A DNA stretch of 57,558 bases from Methylophaga sp. (GTDB lineage Bacteria > Pseudomonadota > Gammaproteobacteria > Nitrosococcales > Methylophagaceae), in assembly GCF_009711715.1 (NCBI RefSeq), contig NZ_VENF01000018.1, positions 1 through 57,558 on the forward strand. Reading direction: 5' to 3'. Positions within the stretch are counted from its first letter, which is position 1, and each line of letters opens with the position of its first letter. The notes beneath the pieces are model-generated. The model was not told the origin of the DNA. It did no database searches and saw only the letters and a list, made by a program, of their open reading frames with translations. The translations under genes were made by a program, and so were the position numbers. This document shows, piece after piece, positions 1 to 8,562 of the stretch.

Positions 1-87
1 TTCGACTTGCTCGACAACAGCCAATTTAAAGCCAAGGTTGTAATCACGCTGACTGCGTTTCCTGCGGGTAGAAATGACGTTGTTCAT
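1..87 (-). CDS. IS3-family transposase OrfA, N-terminal fragment
   Basis: This is a partial gene. Its ATG is the complement of bases 85-87, and 29 codons run to the window edge without a stop. The product starts MNNVISTRRKRSQRDYNLGF and continues FKLAVVEQVE, the pattern of the helix-turn-helix OrfA protein of IS3-type elements, which binds the element ends and is normally joined to the OrfB DDE transposase by frameshifting. A GGAG Shine-Dalgarno lies about 8 bases upstream of the ATG. It is transcribed away from xerD. The catalytic part is outside the window, so whether the element is active cannot be judged. Confidence 0.65.
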   Translation of the reverse strand, partial: MNNVISTRRKRSQRDYNLGFKLAVVEQVE

Positions 88-127
88 CTTCTTTACTCCA
101 GATGACAACGTATTTCAGGACGGGACA
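1..127 (-). mobile_element. Left-edge fragment of an IS3-type insertion sequence
   Basis: Read on the minus strand, the segment starts at base 127 with TGTCCCGTCCTGAAATACGT, which looks like the terminal inverted repeat of an IS3-family element, and then enters a transposase reading frame that runs off the window edge. Only the 5' end is present, so orfB, the other terminal repeat and the target duplication cannot be seen. The family call rests on the appearance of the tip and of the OrfA N-terminus, not on a database match. Confidence 0.6.
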
Positions 128-134
128 GGATTGC

Positions 135-168
135 AAAAAAGGGCAGTGGTTTTCCACTGCCCTTTTTT
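135..168. terminator. Bidirectional intrinsic terminator
   Basis: A perfect 15-bp stem pairs bases 135-149 with 154-168 around a TTTT loop. The GGGCAGTGG/CCACTGCCC core has an A tract on one side and a T tract on the other, so it can end transcription from either strand. It separates the insertion-sequence fragment from xerD, whose promoter must therefore be very close to its start codon. Confidence 0.75.
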
Positions 169-186
169 ATTGCCTGCTGATAATCT

Positions 187-1104
187 ATGGCGGTTATGAC
201 GATGCAACAATCATCTGAGCCAAGCCGCTATCTGGAACGCTTTCTGGATAGTCTCTGGCTGGAATCCGGTCTGAGTCAGAATACCATCGAGGCTTATCGG
301 CGTGATCTACTGGCCTTTGCTGCCTGGCTGTCACGGTTTGATGTTGATCTGGCTGCTGCCACCCAGCAGGATATTCAGCGCTATCAGAGCCAGCGGATGC
401 GGGAGGGACGAAAGGTCCGTAGTGAAGCCCGCCTGCTATCTACGCTGAGACGCTTTTACCGTTATTTACTGCGGGAAGATATTCGTGACAGTGATCCGAC
501 CGCGCAACTGGAATCGCCGCGATTGGGTAAACCCCTGCCCGACAGTCTGACTGAGCAGGAGGTCGAGGATCTGTTGGCACAGCCGGATGTAACGGATCTG
601 CTGGGGTTACGCGACAGAACCATGCTCGAACTGCTTTACGCCACGGGACTGCGCGTATCAGAACTCGTGAGTCTGAAACAGGAGCAGTTTAATTCACGCC
701 AGGGTTTAATTCGGTGTATCGGTAAAGGCAATAAGGAACGGCTGGTCCCTGTGGGTGAAGTCGCGCTCGACTGGCTGCAGGATTATTTAATTGAGAGCCG
801 GCCTGGGCTGCTCAATGGTCAGGTTACGGATGATTTATTTCCGACACGACGTGGCAAAGCCATGACCCGGCAGGCTTTCTGGTACATCATCAAACGCTAT
901 GCCAAGCAGGCGCATATAGATAAACAGCTTTCACCGCATACCTTGCGGCATGCCTTTGCCACACACCTTCTCAATCACGGAGCTGATCTTCGCGTAGTTC
1001 AGCTTTTGCTAGGTCACTCCGATCTCTCAACGACACAGATCTACACCCATGTCGCCAAAGAGCGACTGAAACAATTGCATGGACAGCATCATCCGCGTGG
1101 TTAA
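187..1104 (+). CDS. xerD: Site-specific tyrosine recombinase XerD
   Basis: XerD acts with XerC at the dif site to resolve chromosome dimers before division. The 305-residue product has the usual length and layout: an N-terminal SAM-like core-binding domain (about residues 13-98) and a C-terminal catalytic domain. All catalytic residues of the family are visible: R156 in ATGLRVSEL, K180 in GKGNKERLVP, H251 and R254 in SPHTLRHAFATH, H277 in LLLGHSDLSTT, and the nucleophile Y286 in IYTHV. Starts at codons 1, 4 and 6 (M1, M4, M6) are all possible, and E. coli XerD is a few residues shorter, so the true start may be at 196 or 202. In many Gammaproteobacteria xerD lies directly upstream of dsbC; here yajQ sits between them. 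Confidence 0.95.
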   Translation: MAVMTMQQSSEPSRYLERFLDSLWLESGLSQNTIEAYRRDLLAFAAWLSRFDVDLAAATQQDIQRYQSQRMREGRKVRSEARLLSTLRRFYRYLLREDIRDSDPTAQLESPRLGKPLPDSLTEQEVEDLLAQPDVTDLLGLRDRTMLELLYATGLRVSELVSLKQEQFNSRQGLIRCIGKGNKERLVPVGEVALDWLQDYLIESRPGLLNGQVTDDLFPTRRGKAMTRQAFWYIIKRYAKQAHIDKQLSPHTLRHAFATHLLNHGADLRVVQLLLGHSDLSTTQIYTHVAKERLKQLHGQHHPRG

Positions 1105-1167
1105 GCAGACTGACGCCGTCTGCGCGCGGTGTTAAACTTGCCGATTGAATTGTAGCCGGAGAAAGGT

Positions 1168-1653
1168 ATGCCTTCCTTTGATATCGTATCCGAAGTCGAT
1201 AAACACGAACTGAGCAACGCCGTTGATCAGGCCAACCGTGAACTTAAAAACCGCTTTGATTTCCGCGGAACCGACGCCAGAGTGGAGCAGTCGGACAAAG
1301 TGCTGACGCTTTTTGCAGACAGTGATTTTCAACTGGAACAGTTGCTCGATATTTTGCGGCTTAAACTGGTCAAGCGCGGGATAGAACTGGGCTGCCTCGA
1401 AGTCAAAGATGCAGTCGGCCATGGCAAGCTGCGGAAACAGGATGTCATCGTACGCGAAGGGCTGGATAAAGACGTGTCCCGTCAGATCGTCAAGCTGATT
1501 AAGGACAGCAAGATCAAAGTCCAGGCGGCTGTTCAGGGCGAAAGTGTGCGTGTGACCGGCAAGAAGCGTGATGAACTGCAGCAGATCATTGCCATGCTCA
1601 AGGCCGAGGAAAAAATTGAAATGCCCCTGCAGTTCAACAATTTCAGAGACTAG
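1168..1653 (+). CDS. yajQ: YajQ family cyclic-di-GMP-binding protein
   Basis: The product is 161 residues, the normal length for the family, and starts [20 protein letters not shown], the highly conserved YajQ N-terminus. [10 protein letters not shown] and the C-terminal [19 protein letters not shown] are also family signatures. YajQ proteins are small two-domain cytoplasmic proteins with ferredoxin-like folds. Some homologues bind cyclic di-GMP and work with a transcription factor to control virulence and surface traits. The binding activity here is inferred from the family. The gene lies 9 bases upstream of dsbC and is probably co-transcribed with it. The ATG at 1168 follows a GGAG-type ribosome site. 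Confidence 0.93.
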   Translation: MPSFDIVSEVDKHELSNAVDQANRELKNRFDFRGTDARVEQSDKVLTLFADSDFQLEQLLDILRLKLVKRGIELGCLEVKDAVGHGKLRKQDVIVREGLDKDVSRQIVKLIKDSKIKVQAAVQGESVRVTGKKRDELQQIIAMLKAEEKIEMPLQFNNFRD

Positions 1654-1662
1654 GAAACATTA

Positions 1663-2379
1663 ATGCTGAAACATCTATTACTGGTTGTTCCCCTGTTACT
1701 TATCGGACCGGTTCATGCCGACGAAACAGATAAACTGAAAAAACAACTTGAAAAAGCCCTGCCGGGCGTCACTGTCAACAATCTCAAAAAAGTGGATAAC
1801 ACCCAGCTCTATGAGGGCGTTATCAACGGTGAAATCCTCTATTTTTCGGCGGATGCTCGTTACGTGTTGCAGGGAGAACTGGTCTCACTGGAATCCAGAA
1901 CCAACCTTACCGAGCAGCGCAGGGTGAGTCTGCGTAAAGACATCATTGATGGTTTGGATGAGAAAGATATGATCATCTTTGAGCCTGAGAAAACAGAACA
2001 TACGCTGACCGTCTTTACCGATATCGATTGTGTCTATTGCCGCAAAATGCATTCTGAAATTGAGCAGTACAAAGATCTGGGTATCCGTATCCGCTATATG
2101 GCTTATCCGCGCGGTGGCATTGATTCCGAATCCTATGATGATGCCGTGACCGTCTGGTGTAATGATGATCGTCAGGAAGCCATGACCCGGGCGAAAGCGG
2201 GTGAAGAACTCAAAGCCAAAACCTGCGAGAACCCGGTGAAGGCCGAGTTTGAAACCGGTCAAAAGCTGGGCGTTCAAGGCACGCCGGCTTTGTTTACTGA
2301 AAGTGGGCAGATGCTGCCCGGTTATGTCCCGCCGGAGCGTTTGAAGGAAATTCTTGAGCAGACATCAGGTCAGTCTTAA
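1663..2379 (+). CDS. dsbC: Periplasmic thiol:disulfide isomerase DsbC
   Basis: DsbC reshuffles wrong disulfides in periplasmic proteins and is kept reduced by DsbD. The 238-residue product begins with a signal peptide (LLLVVPLLLIGPVHA, cleavage near residue 19). It then has an N-terminal dimerisation domain and a linker, followed by a thioredoxin-like domain from about residue 112. The redox motif is C123-V-Y-C126; the middle pair is VY instead of the GY of E. coli. The structural disulfide pair is probably C166 and C188. The cis-proline loop is GVQGTPALF (P208). The last 15 bases overlap the convergent lpxH gene. The motif, cis-proline and length make the call firm. Confidence 0.93.
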   Translation: MLKHLLLVVPLLLIGPVHADETDKLKKQLEKALPGVTVNNLKKVDNTQLYEGVINGEILYFSADARYVLQGELVSLESRTNLTEQRRVSLRKDIIDGLDEKDMIIFEPEKTEHTLTVFTDIDCVYCRKMHSEIEQYKDLGIRIRYMAYPRGGIDSESYDDAVTVWCNDDRQEAMTRAKAGEELKAKTCENPVKAEFETGQKLGVQGTPALFTESGQMLPGYVPPERLKEILEQTSGQS

Positions 2380-3120
2380 GGTCTGGGAGCCTGAATCCAG
2401 CCGGTGATCATGCAGCGTCAACTGCTGGTCATCGGCCAGCAGGTAGCTGATGTTATTATCCCAGTCTCCCAACACCACACGATAAGTCTGATGACCGTTC
2501 TCGGTCTGCAGTTGATGAATAGCCGGTCTGTGGGTGTGTCCGTGTACCAGGATTTCAATTTGATTAGATTCAATCACACTGCGGACTTCTGCCTGGTTCA
2601 CATCCATAATCATCGCGGTTTTATGCTGCTTTTTCTGCTTGCTCTTGGCGATGATCCTGTCTGAAATATTTTGCCGGAAACGGGCCGGTAGTCTAAGAAA
2701 ACACCATTGCAGCAAACGATTTCTGACCACCTTCCGGTAGCGCTGATAACTGATATCATCCAGACAAAGAGTGTCGCCGTGTATGAGGAGAGCCGGGTGG
2801 TTGCCATAGTTGATTCGATGATTGTCTTTCAATAATGTCGCGCCGACTTCACTGGCAAAGTCATGACCCAGCATAAAGTCGCGGTTACCCACCATCAGAA
2901 ACAGATTGATGCCACTTGCCGATACATTCTGCAGCGTGCTGACAAAAGGCCTGAATTCGGCTGGGACTAAATCATCACCCAGCCAGGTATTGAATATATC
3001 GCCCAGAATATAGATTTCATCGACTTGACCCAGCTGTGCGTCGAGAAAATCACAGGCGAGCCGGGTCAGTTCGGGCCGGGCCGGGCTGAGGTGGAGATCG
3101 GAAATAAACAGTCTGCGCAT
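2365..3120 (-). CDS. lpxH: UDP-2,3-diacylglucosamine diphosphatase LpxH
   Basis: LpxH hydrolyses UDP-2,3-diacylglucosamine to lipid X and UMP at the cytoplasmic face of the inner membrane, the fourth step of lipid A synthesis. The 251-residue product carries the calcineurin-type metallophosphoesterase motifs: DLH at residues 8-10, GD at 40-41, GNRD at 78-81, H114 in LLIHGD, and GHTH at 194-197. Its stop overlaps the convergent dsbC gene by 15 bases. It lies 41 bases downstream of the cyclophilin gene on the same strand, so the two are likely co-transcribed. Its presence shows a Gram-negative cell that makes lipid A. Confidence 0.94.
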   Translation of the reverse strand: MRRLFISDLHLSPARPELTRLACDFLDAQLGQVDEIYILGDIFNTWLGDDLVPAEFRPFVSTLQNVSASGINLFLMVGNRDFMLGHDFASEVGATLLKDNHRINYGNHPALLIHGDTLCLDDISYQRYRKVVRNRLLQWCFLRLPARFRQNISDRIIAKSKQKKQHKTAMIMDVNQAEVRSVIESNQIEILVHGHTHRPAIHQLQTENGHQTYRVVLGDWDNNISYLLADDQQLTLHDHRLDSGSQTLRLT

Positions 3121-3161
3121 AAGCGAATCCTGCCCTCAGCATGGGGGCAGGGAAGACAGAT

Positions 3162-3737
3162 TTACAGGACGCTGGCTTTTTTGATGACTACATCTTCAGC
3201 CGGTACATCCTGATGCGGCCCACGCATCGTGGTCTCAACCTTGCGGATTTTGTCGACGACATCCATACCTTCAATGACTTCGCCGAACACGGCGTAGCCC
3301 CAGCCACTGGGAGCTTTACCGCGGAAATCGAGAAAATCATTGTCAACGGTGTTGATAAAGAACTGGGCTGTGGCAGAGTGCGGGTCGTTGGTTCGAGCCA
3401 TGGCGACTGTACCACGCTGGTTGCTCAGGCCATTATCAGCTTCATTTTCAATGGGGGAACGGGTTTTTTTCTGCTGAAAATTTTCATCAAAACCACCGCC
3501 CTGAACCATGAAGTTTTCAATGACGCGGTGGAAAATGGTGCCATCGTAAAAACCGGCCTCAACATATTCCAGAAAGTTAGCGACGGTCTTTGGGGCTTTT
3601 TCCTGATTCAACTCAATAACAATGTCACCCATGCTGGTTTCAAGCTTAACCTGGGGCGCTGCGCCACCTTCAGCATTGGCTGCCAGAGAGAAAGAAGCGA
3701 AAAACAGGGGGGCCAGATGGCGGTAAAGTAATTTCAT
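3162..3737 (-). CDS. Periplasmic peptidyl-prolyl cis-trans isomerase, cyclophilin type
   Basis: The product isomerises X-Pro peptide bonds. The chosen start (ATG, complement of 3735-3737) gives [20 protein letters not shown] followed by NA, a clear signal peptide, so the enzyme should be periplasmic like PpiA. A start 33 bases further upstream is open but would put extra residues in front of the signal. The mature part has the cyclophilin core: [16 protein letters not shown] with the catalytic Arg, then [12 protein letters not shown] and [19 protein letters not shown]. The total is about 191 residues, normal for the family. It is the upstream partner of lpxH. PpiA and PpiB cannot be cleanly told apart beyond the presence of a signal peptide. 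Confidence 0.9.
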   Translation of the reverse strand: MKLLYRHLAPLFFASFSLAANAEGGAAPQVKLETSMGDIVIELNQEKAPKTVANFLEYVEAGFYDGTIFHRVIENFMVQGGGFDENFQQKKTRSPIENEADNGLSNQRGTVAMARTNDPHSATAQFFINTVDNDFLDFRGKAPSGWGYAVFGEVIEGMDVVDKIRKVETTMRGPHQDVPAEDVVIKKASVL

Positions 3738-3865
3738 GTGCGGGAATCCAAAAATGCTCAAAAGGGTCATGATAGTGCATCGGAAGTGTTCAAGGGAACA
3801 TCAGAATCAGTTTTGAGAATCATGCTACCGTAAAACAGCGCTGTCACCCGAGAGGGCTGAAAGCG

Positions 3866-3871
3866 TATAAT
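3866..3871 (+). promoter_or_regulatory. Probable -10 box of the glnS promoter
   Basis: A perfect TATAAT lies 31 bases before the glnS ATG, inside GCGTATAATGCGCG, a spacing that would give a short leader of about 24 bases. No good -35 hexamer stands 16-18 bases upstream (the best candidate is TGTCAC), so the promoter may need an activator or rely on the strong -10. Confidence 0.45.
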
Positions 3872-3901
3872 GCGCGTTTTAATTTGAATTCATCATTCGC
3901 T

Positions 3902-5575
3902 ATGTCGGAAACTGCTGCTCATCACAATTTCATACGCACAATTATTCAGGAAGATATTGCCGCTGGCAGACTCACCGGAAAAGTGGTGACCCGTTTTCCT
4001 CCTGAGCCCAATGGTTATCTGCATATAGGCCATGCCAAGTCTATCTGCCTGAATTTTGGTTTGGCGGAGGAATTTGGCGGAGATTGCCACCTGCGCTTTG
4101 ATGATACCAACCCAGCCAAGGAAGAGCAGGAATACATTGAAGCCATTAAGGAAGATGTCGAGTGGCTGGGTTTTCACTGGGCGGGTGATGTGCGTTATGC
4201 ATCAAGCTATTTCGAGCAGTTTTACGAATGGGCTGTTCACCTCATCAAGCAGGGCAAAGCCTATGTGTGTGATCTCACCGCCGAACAAGCCAGTGAATAC
4301 CGTGGCTGGGCGACCAAGCCGGGCAAGGAATCACCTTTCCGCAATCGTAGCGTAGAAGAAAACCTGGTTTTGTTCGAAAAAATGAAGCAAGGCGATTTTG
4401 ATGAAGGTTTTTGTGTTCTGCGTGCAAAAATCGATATGGCTTCGCCTAATATGAACCTGCGGGATCCGATTCTCTATCGCATCCGTAAGAAATCGCATCA
4501 TCAAACCGGTGATAAATGGTGCATTTATCCCAGTTACGACTTTGCCCACGGCCAAGGCGATGCGATTGAAGGCGTGACCCACAGCATCTGTACGCTGGAA
4601 TTTCAGGATCATCGTCCGCTGTATGAGTGGTTTATTGAAAACCTGCCCGTGCCTTCAAAGCCGAAACAGTATGAATTTGGCCGTTTGAACCTCAATTACA
4701 CAGTGACCAGCAAGCGTAATTTAAAACAGCTGGTTGATGAACAGATTGTGGCCGGCTGGAATGATCCCAGAATGCCGACCATTTCTGGCATGAGACGGCG
4801 TGGATATACCGCTGCAGCCTTGCGCGCTTTCTGTAACGGTCTGGCCGTGGCCAAAACTGACGGTATTGTTGATATTGCGCAGCTGGAATTTGAAATCCGC
4901 AATGATTTGAATGAAAACGCTGCACGTGCGATGTGTGTGTTGAACCCGCTGAAAGTTACCATTACCAATGCCCCTGACAGTGTTGAATGGCTGGAAGCTC
5001 CTAATCATCCGCAAAAGGAGGAAATGGGGAATCGGTCCATACCATTCACTAAAGAAATTTATATTGATGCGTCCGACTTTACTGAAGACACCACACTGAG
5101 CCGGAAAAAATTCAAGCGCCTGGTAATCGGCGACTATGTGCGCCTGCGTGGGGCTTATGTCATCAAGGCTGACGAGGTCATCAGGAATGAAAAGGGTGAC
5201 ATTATTCAAGTGATTGCCTCTTTAGTGCCGGATACGGTGGGTCAGACCCCCCCCCCAGAAATGAAACCCCGCGGCGTTATTCACTGGGTTTCAGCAACCG
5301 AAGGCAAGCAAGTCGAACTGCGCTTATACGACAGATTGTTTGTGGCGGAAGCGCCCGGAAAAGAAACCGGTAACTATCTTGATGATGTGAACCCGGACTC
5401 TTTAAAAGTGATTAAAGCCTTTGCTGAACCGGCCATTGTCAATTGCGAACCGGAAACGGCGTTTCAGTTTGAACGGGAAGGTTATTTTGTCAGTGATCGT
5501 TATGATCACAGTGCTGAGACCCCGGTATTCAACCTGACCATTGGTTTAAAAGAAGATACCTCAAAAAATAAGTAA
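3902..5575 (+). CDS. glnS: Glutaminyl-tRNA synthetase
   Basis: GlnS charges tRNA-Gln with glutamine. The product is 557 residues from the ATG at 3902; the frame is open upstream to a TTG at 3884, but the ATG gives the normal N-terminus ([12 protein letters not shown]). Class I signatures are visible: the HIGH motif in [15 protein letters not shown] and a KMSKS-type loop [11 protein letters not shown]. The conserved [10 protein letters not shown] stretch and the C-terminal anticodon-binding beta-barrels ([11 protein letters not shown] onward) are also present. Bases 5247-5256 form a run of ten C residues encoding part of the QTPPPEM segment, an unusual homopolymer in an essential gene. The stop codon shares one base with the cysS start (TAATG), so translation of the two is probably coupled. 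Confidence 0.96.
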   Translation: MSETAAHHNFIRTIIQEDIAAGRLTGKVVTRFPPEPNGYLHIGHAKSICLNFGLAEEFGGDCHLRFDDTNPAKEEQEYIEAIKEDVEWLGFHWAGDVRYASSYFEQFYEWAVHLIKQGKAYVCDLTAEQASEYRGWATKPGKESPFRNRSVEENLVLFEKMKQGDFDEGFCVLRAKIDMASPNMNLRDPILYRIRKKSHHQTGDKWCIYPSYDFAHGQGDAIEGVTHSICTLEFQDHRPLYEWFIENLPVPSKPKQYEFGRLNLNYTVTSKRNLKQLVDEQIVAGWNDPRMPTISGMRRRGYTAAALRAFCNGLAVAKTDGIVDIAQLEFEIRNDLNENAARAMCVLNPLKVTITNAPDSVEWLEAPNHPQKEEMGNRSIPFTKEIYIDASDFTEDTTLSRKKFKRLVIGDYVRLRGAYVIKADEVIRNEKGDIIQVIASLVPDTVGQTPPPEMKPRGVIHWVSATEGKQVELRLYDRLFVAEAPGKETGNYLDDVNPDSLKVIKAFAEPAIVNCEPETAFQFEREGYFVSDRYDHSAETPVFNLTIGLKEDTSKNK

Positions 5576-6969
5576 TGCTGAAAATTCATAATAGCCTGTC
5601 TCGACAGAAAGAAACGTTTAAGCCTATTACCCCCGGCAAGGTCAATATGTATGTCTGTGGCATGACGGTTTATGACCTCTGTCACGTCGGCCATGCCCGC
5701 GTCATGGTGGTGTTTGATGTGGTCACCCGTTACCTGCGGGCGCTGGGCTATGATGTCACTTACGTTCGAAACATCACCGATATTGATGACAAGATCATCA
5801 AACGCGCGGCAGAAAACGGTGAAAGCATTGAAGCGCTGACTGAGCGTTATATCAAAGAAATGCATCAGGATGCTGATGCACTGGGTGTCTTAAGACCTGA
5901 CATCGAACCCAAAGCAACTGAATCCATGTCTGAAATCCTGGCCATGATTCAGACTTTGATCGATAAGGGCCTTGCTTATGCTGCTGATAACGGCGATGTT
6001 TATTATGACGTCAGTCAGTTTGCTACCTACGGCAAATTATCCGGCCGCGATGTGAATGAGTTGCGCGCCGGTGAGCGCGTCGCTGTAAACGAAGCCAAAA
6101 CCGATCCGCTCGACTTTGTACTCTGGAAAGCAGCCAAAGAGGGTGAGCCGGCCTGGGACTCACCCTGGGGCAGGGGCCGCCCCGGGTGGCATATCGAATG
6201 CTCGGCGATGTCAGCTCATTGCCTGGGTGAACATTTCGATATTCATGGCGGTGGACAGGACTTGCAGTTCCCTCACCATGAAAATGAAATCGCCCAATCC
6301 GAAGGCGCGCATGACTGCCAGTCAGTCAATTACTGGATGCATAACGGTTTTGTCCGCATTGATGACGAGAAGATGTCCAAATCACTGGGCAACTTCTTCA
6401 CTGTGCGTGAAGTACTGGCTGTCTATCCGGCTGAAGCGGTGCGTTATTTTATTCTGTCCAGTCATTACCGTAGTCCGCTGAACTACTCTGAAGAACAATT
6501 GGAACAGGCAAAATCTGCGCTGACCCGTTTTTATACCTCGCTGCGTGACGTCGAGCCACAGGCAGAAGTGCGCTGGCAGGATGATAAGGAATTCGGTCCC
6601 CGCTTTCAGGAGGCGATGGATGATGACTTCAATACCGCACTTGCGCTCTCGGTGATGGCCGATGTGCGCCAGGCTTTGAACAAAGCTTACGAACGCGGGC
6701 AGGGCGTTGAGGAAGCCGCTTATTATGCCGGTCTGCTCTTGTCATTCGGCGATGTGCTGGGCTTATTCCAACAGGATGCCGATGCCTTCCTGGTGGGTGA
6801 TACCGCCTCAGATGATGAAGCCGCAGAGATTGATGCGTTGGTGGCTGAACGTAACCAAGCCAGGGCGGACAAGAACTGGGCCCGCGCCGATGAAATTCGT
6901 GACCAACTCACCGACATGGGTATCGTGCTGGAAGATTCGGCCGGTAAAACAAGCTGGCGGCGCGGCTGA
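5575..6969 (+). CDS. cysS: Cysteinyl-tRNA synthetase
   Basis: CysS is the class I synthetase for cysteine. The 464-residue product has the usual length. It shows the zinc-binding N-terminal motif [16 protein letters not shown], which includes the HIGH-equivalent HVGH. Further zinc ligands are in [14 protein letters not shown] and [12 protein letters not shown], and the KMSKS loop is in [12 protein letters not shown]. The C-terminal DALR-type domain ends [20 protein letters not shown]. The ATG overlaps the glnS TAA by one base, giving a glnS-cysS operon. Palindromic repeats follow the gene immediately and are a likely place for the operon transcript to end. Confidence 0.96.
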   Translation: MLKIHNSLSRQKETFKPITPGKVNMYVCGMTVYDLCHVGHARVMVVFDVVTRYLRALGYDVTYVRNITDIDDKIIKRAAENGESIEALTERYIKEMHQDADALGVLRPDIEPKATESMSEILAMIQTLIDKGLAYAADNGDVYYDVSQFATYGKLSGRDVNELRAGERVAVNEAKTDPLDFVLWKAAKEGEPAWDSPWGRGRPGWHIECSAMSAHCLGEHFDIHGGGQDLQFPHHENEIAQSEGAHDCQSVNYWMHNGFVRIDDEKMSKSLGNFFTVREVLAVYPAEAVRYFILSSHYRSPLNYSEEQLEQAKSALTRFYTSLRDVEPQAEVRWQDDKEFGPRFQEAMDDDFNTALALSVMADVRQALNKAYERGQGVEEAAYYAGLLLSFGDVLGLFQQDADAFLVGDTASDDEAAEIDALVAERNQARADKNWARADEIRDQLTDMGIVLEDSAGKTSWRRG

Positions 6970-7003
6970 TTAATCTGGGTTTTTGACCACACTCCAGTTT
7001 ATT

Positions 7004-7102
7004 GGATCCTTCGACAGGCTCAGGATGACATGGATCTGTCATGCCGGGCGGAGCGAGGTATCTTGAAGACGGAAAGATCTTTCGACAGACTCTGGATGAC
7101 AT
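7004..7102. repeat. Cluster of dispersed palindromic repeats, families A and B
   Basis: Three pieces of window-wide repeat families stand here. A copy of family A (CTTCGACAGGCTCAGGATGA) is at 7009-7028. A family B variant (TGTCATGCCGGGCGGAGCGA) starts at 7038. A second, diverged A copy runs from about 7075 to 7102. In reverse complement, the B/A pair has the same order and spacing as the units at 14038-14100 and 14138-14200, so this is a composite repeat of about 65 bp. It lies between cysS and the folD terminator, with no gene in the interval. Confidence 0.7.
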
Positions 7103-7164
7103 GAACCTGTCAGGGTGCCCAGGAAGCAGAGTTCTTGAGTTAAGCTTGCGTTTGCCAGAGCCAT

Positions 7165-7204
7165 AAAAAAGCCCGGCACTGAGACTTAACCAGGCCGGGC
7201 TTTT
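7165..7204. terminator. Intrinsic terminator downstream of folD
   Basis: GCCCGGC (7171-7177) pairs with GCCGGGC (7194-7200) around a 16-base loop. Read on the minus strand, the hairpin is followed by six T residues and ends 15-50 bases beyond the folD stop. On the plus strand it is followed by TTTT, so it may also stop read-through from cysS. Confidence 0.75.
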
Positions 7205-7218
7205 CGGTTCTATGCGAT

Positions 7219-8076
7219 TTATCCCTGGTGCAAATGTTCAGCCGCAAACAGCGTATTTTCCATCAGAGTCGCTACGGTCATCGGGCCGACACCACCGGGT
7301 ACAGGCGTAATCCAGGCCGCTTTTTCTTTTGCACCCTCAAAATCCACATCACCCGTTAATTTGCCATTTTCAAGTCGATTAATGCCGACATCAACGACGA
7401 TGGCGCCGGGTTTAATCCAATCCCCGGGAATAAAGTTCGGTTTACCCACGGCAACTACCAGAAGGTCGGCGCGACGCACCTGTTCCTCAAGGTTTTTAGT
7501 CCAGCGATGGCAGACGGTTGTGGTGCAACCGGCGAGTAATAACTCCAGCGCCATGGGACGGCCCACAATATTGGAAGCACCGACCACAACCGCTTCCAGC
7601 CCTTTTAAATCCATCTCGGTACTGCGCAGCAATGTAATAACACCTTTGGGGGTGCAGGGTCGCAAAACCGGCATGCGCTGGGCAAGACGGCCGATATTGT
7701 AGGGATGGAAACCGTCAACATCCTTATGCGGCGCGATGCGCTCAATCACGGTCTCAGAGTCGATATGCGCAGGCAGTGGCAATTGCACCAGAATGCCGTC
7801 AATTTCCTCATCGTTGTTGAGTTTATCAATCAGGGCGAGCAGTTCATCCTGACTGGTGGTGTCGGGCATATCATAAGCGACCGATTTAATACCGATTTCT
7901 TCACAGCTGCGACGTTTGCTGCCAACGTAGACCTTTGATGCCGGATTTTCACCAATCAAAACCACAGCCAGGCCGGGACGACGTTTGCCGGCAGCAATTA
8001 ATTCATCAGTGGCCAGTTTCAGTTTTTGTTTCAGATCTGCGGCGACAGCTTTGCCATCAATAATCTTCGCGCTCAT
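7219..8076 (-). CDS. folD: Bifunctional methylenetetrahydrofolate dehydrogenase / methenyltetrahydrofolate cyclohydrolase FolD
   Basis: FolD interconverts 5,10-methylene-, 5,10-methenyl- and 10-formyl-tetrahydrofolate with NADP and feeds purine and formyl-Met synthesis. The 285-residue product has the normal length. The active-site region [14 protein letters not shown] contains the catalytic lysine. [14 protein letters not shown] and [13 protein letters not shown] line the folate site. [21 protein letters not shown] is the NADP Rossmann segment, and [18 protein letters not shown] is the C-terminal signature. It is transcribed away from the tRNA pair and ends at a strong terminator. Confidence 0.96.
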   Translation of the reverse strand: MSAKIIDGKAVAADLKQKLKLATDELIAAGKRRPGLAVVLIGENPASKVYVGSKRRSCEEIGIKSVAYDMPDTTSQDELLALIDKLNNDEEIDGILVQLPLPAHIDSETVIERIAPHKDVDGFHPYNIGRLAQRMPVLRPCTPKGVITLLRSTEMDLKGLEAVVVGASNIVGRPMALELLLAGCTTTVCHRWTKNLEEQVRRADLLVVAVGKPNFIPGDWIKPGAIVVDVGINRLENGKLTGDVDFEGAKEKAAWITPVPGGVGPMTVATLMENTLFAAEHLHQG

Positions 8077-8152
8077 TCAGAAGTCCCGGACTTACAAAAG
8101 CGGCTATGATCGCATGAGTCAGCGTGAACAGCAAAAAATATAAAATCAGGCG

Positions 8153-8181
8153 TTGACTCGTGGTAGGGAACAACGTATTAT
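8153..8181 (+). promoter_or_regulatory. Sigma-70-type promoter for the tRNA pair
   Basis: TTGACT (8153-8158) and TATTAT (8176-8181) are separated by exactly 17 bases and lie 36 bases upstream of the tRNA-Pro gene. The spacing and hexamers are close to consensus, as expected for a stable RNA promoter. Confidence 0.75.
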
Positions 8182-8217
8182 TTCGCCTTCTTCGAGGATG
8201 ACTTCTCGAAAACAAGT

Positions 8218-8294
<77 letters not shown>

Positions 8295-8342
8295 CTTCCC
8301 TCACTTATTTTCATTGTCCTCGCTTAGACCACATGTCACGAT

Positions 8343-8419
8343 GCGCCCGTAGCTCATCTGGATAGAGCATCGGCCTTCTAAGCCGAGGGTAGCAGGTTCG
8401 AGTCCTGCCGGGCGCGCCA
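8343..8419 (+). tRNA. tRNA-Arg (anticodon TCT)
   Basis: The acceptor stem GCGCCCG (8343-8349) pairs with CGGGCGC (8409-8415), followed by G and an encoded CCA. The anticodon stem TCGGC/GCCGA holds the loop CTTCTAA with TCT at 8377-8379. The T arm GCAGG-TTCGAGT-CCTGC is perfect. It lies 48 bases after tRNA-Pro and is probably on the same transcript. Confidence 0.95.
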
Positions 8420-8562
8420 CTCTGCCTATCAACTCTCCTAATTATCTTCCACTCAAAAAATCAATACTTTTAGCCTTCGAACATTCTTAAATCTTTCAGC
8501 TTGGTTAATCAGCACTGGCCATGGAATAATGCCCTGATAGTCTCAACCAACGGAATGATAGT

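Noticed and set aside
3884..3901. TTG start for glnS
   Set aside because: The frame is open to a TTG at 3884, but the ATG at 3902 gives the normal N-terminus of the enzyme, so the extra six codons were left out.
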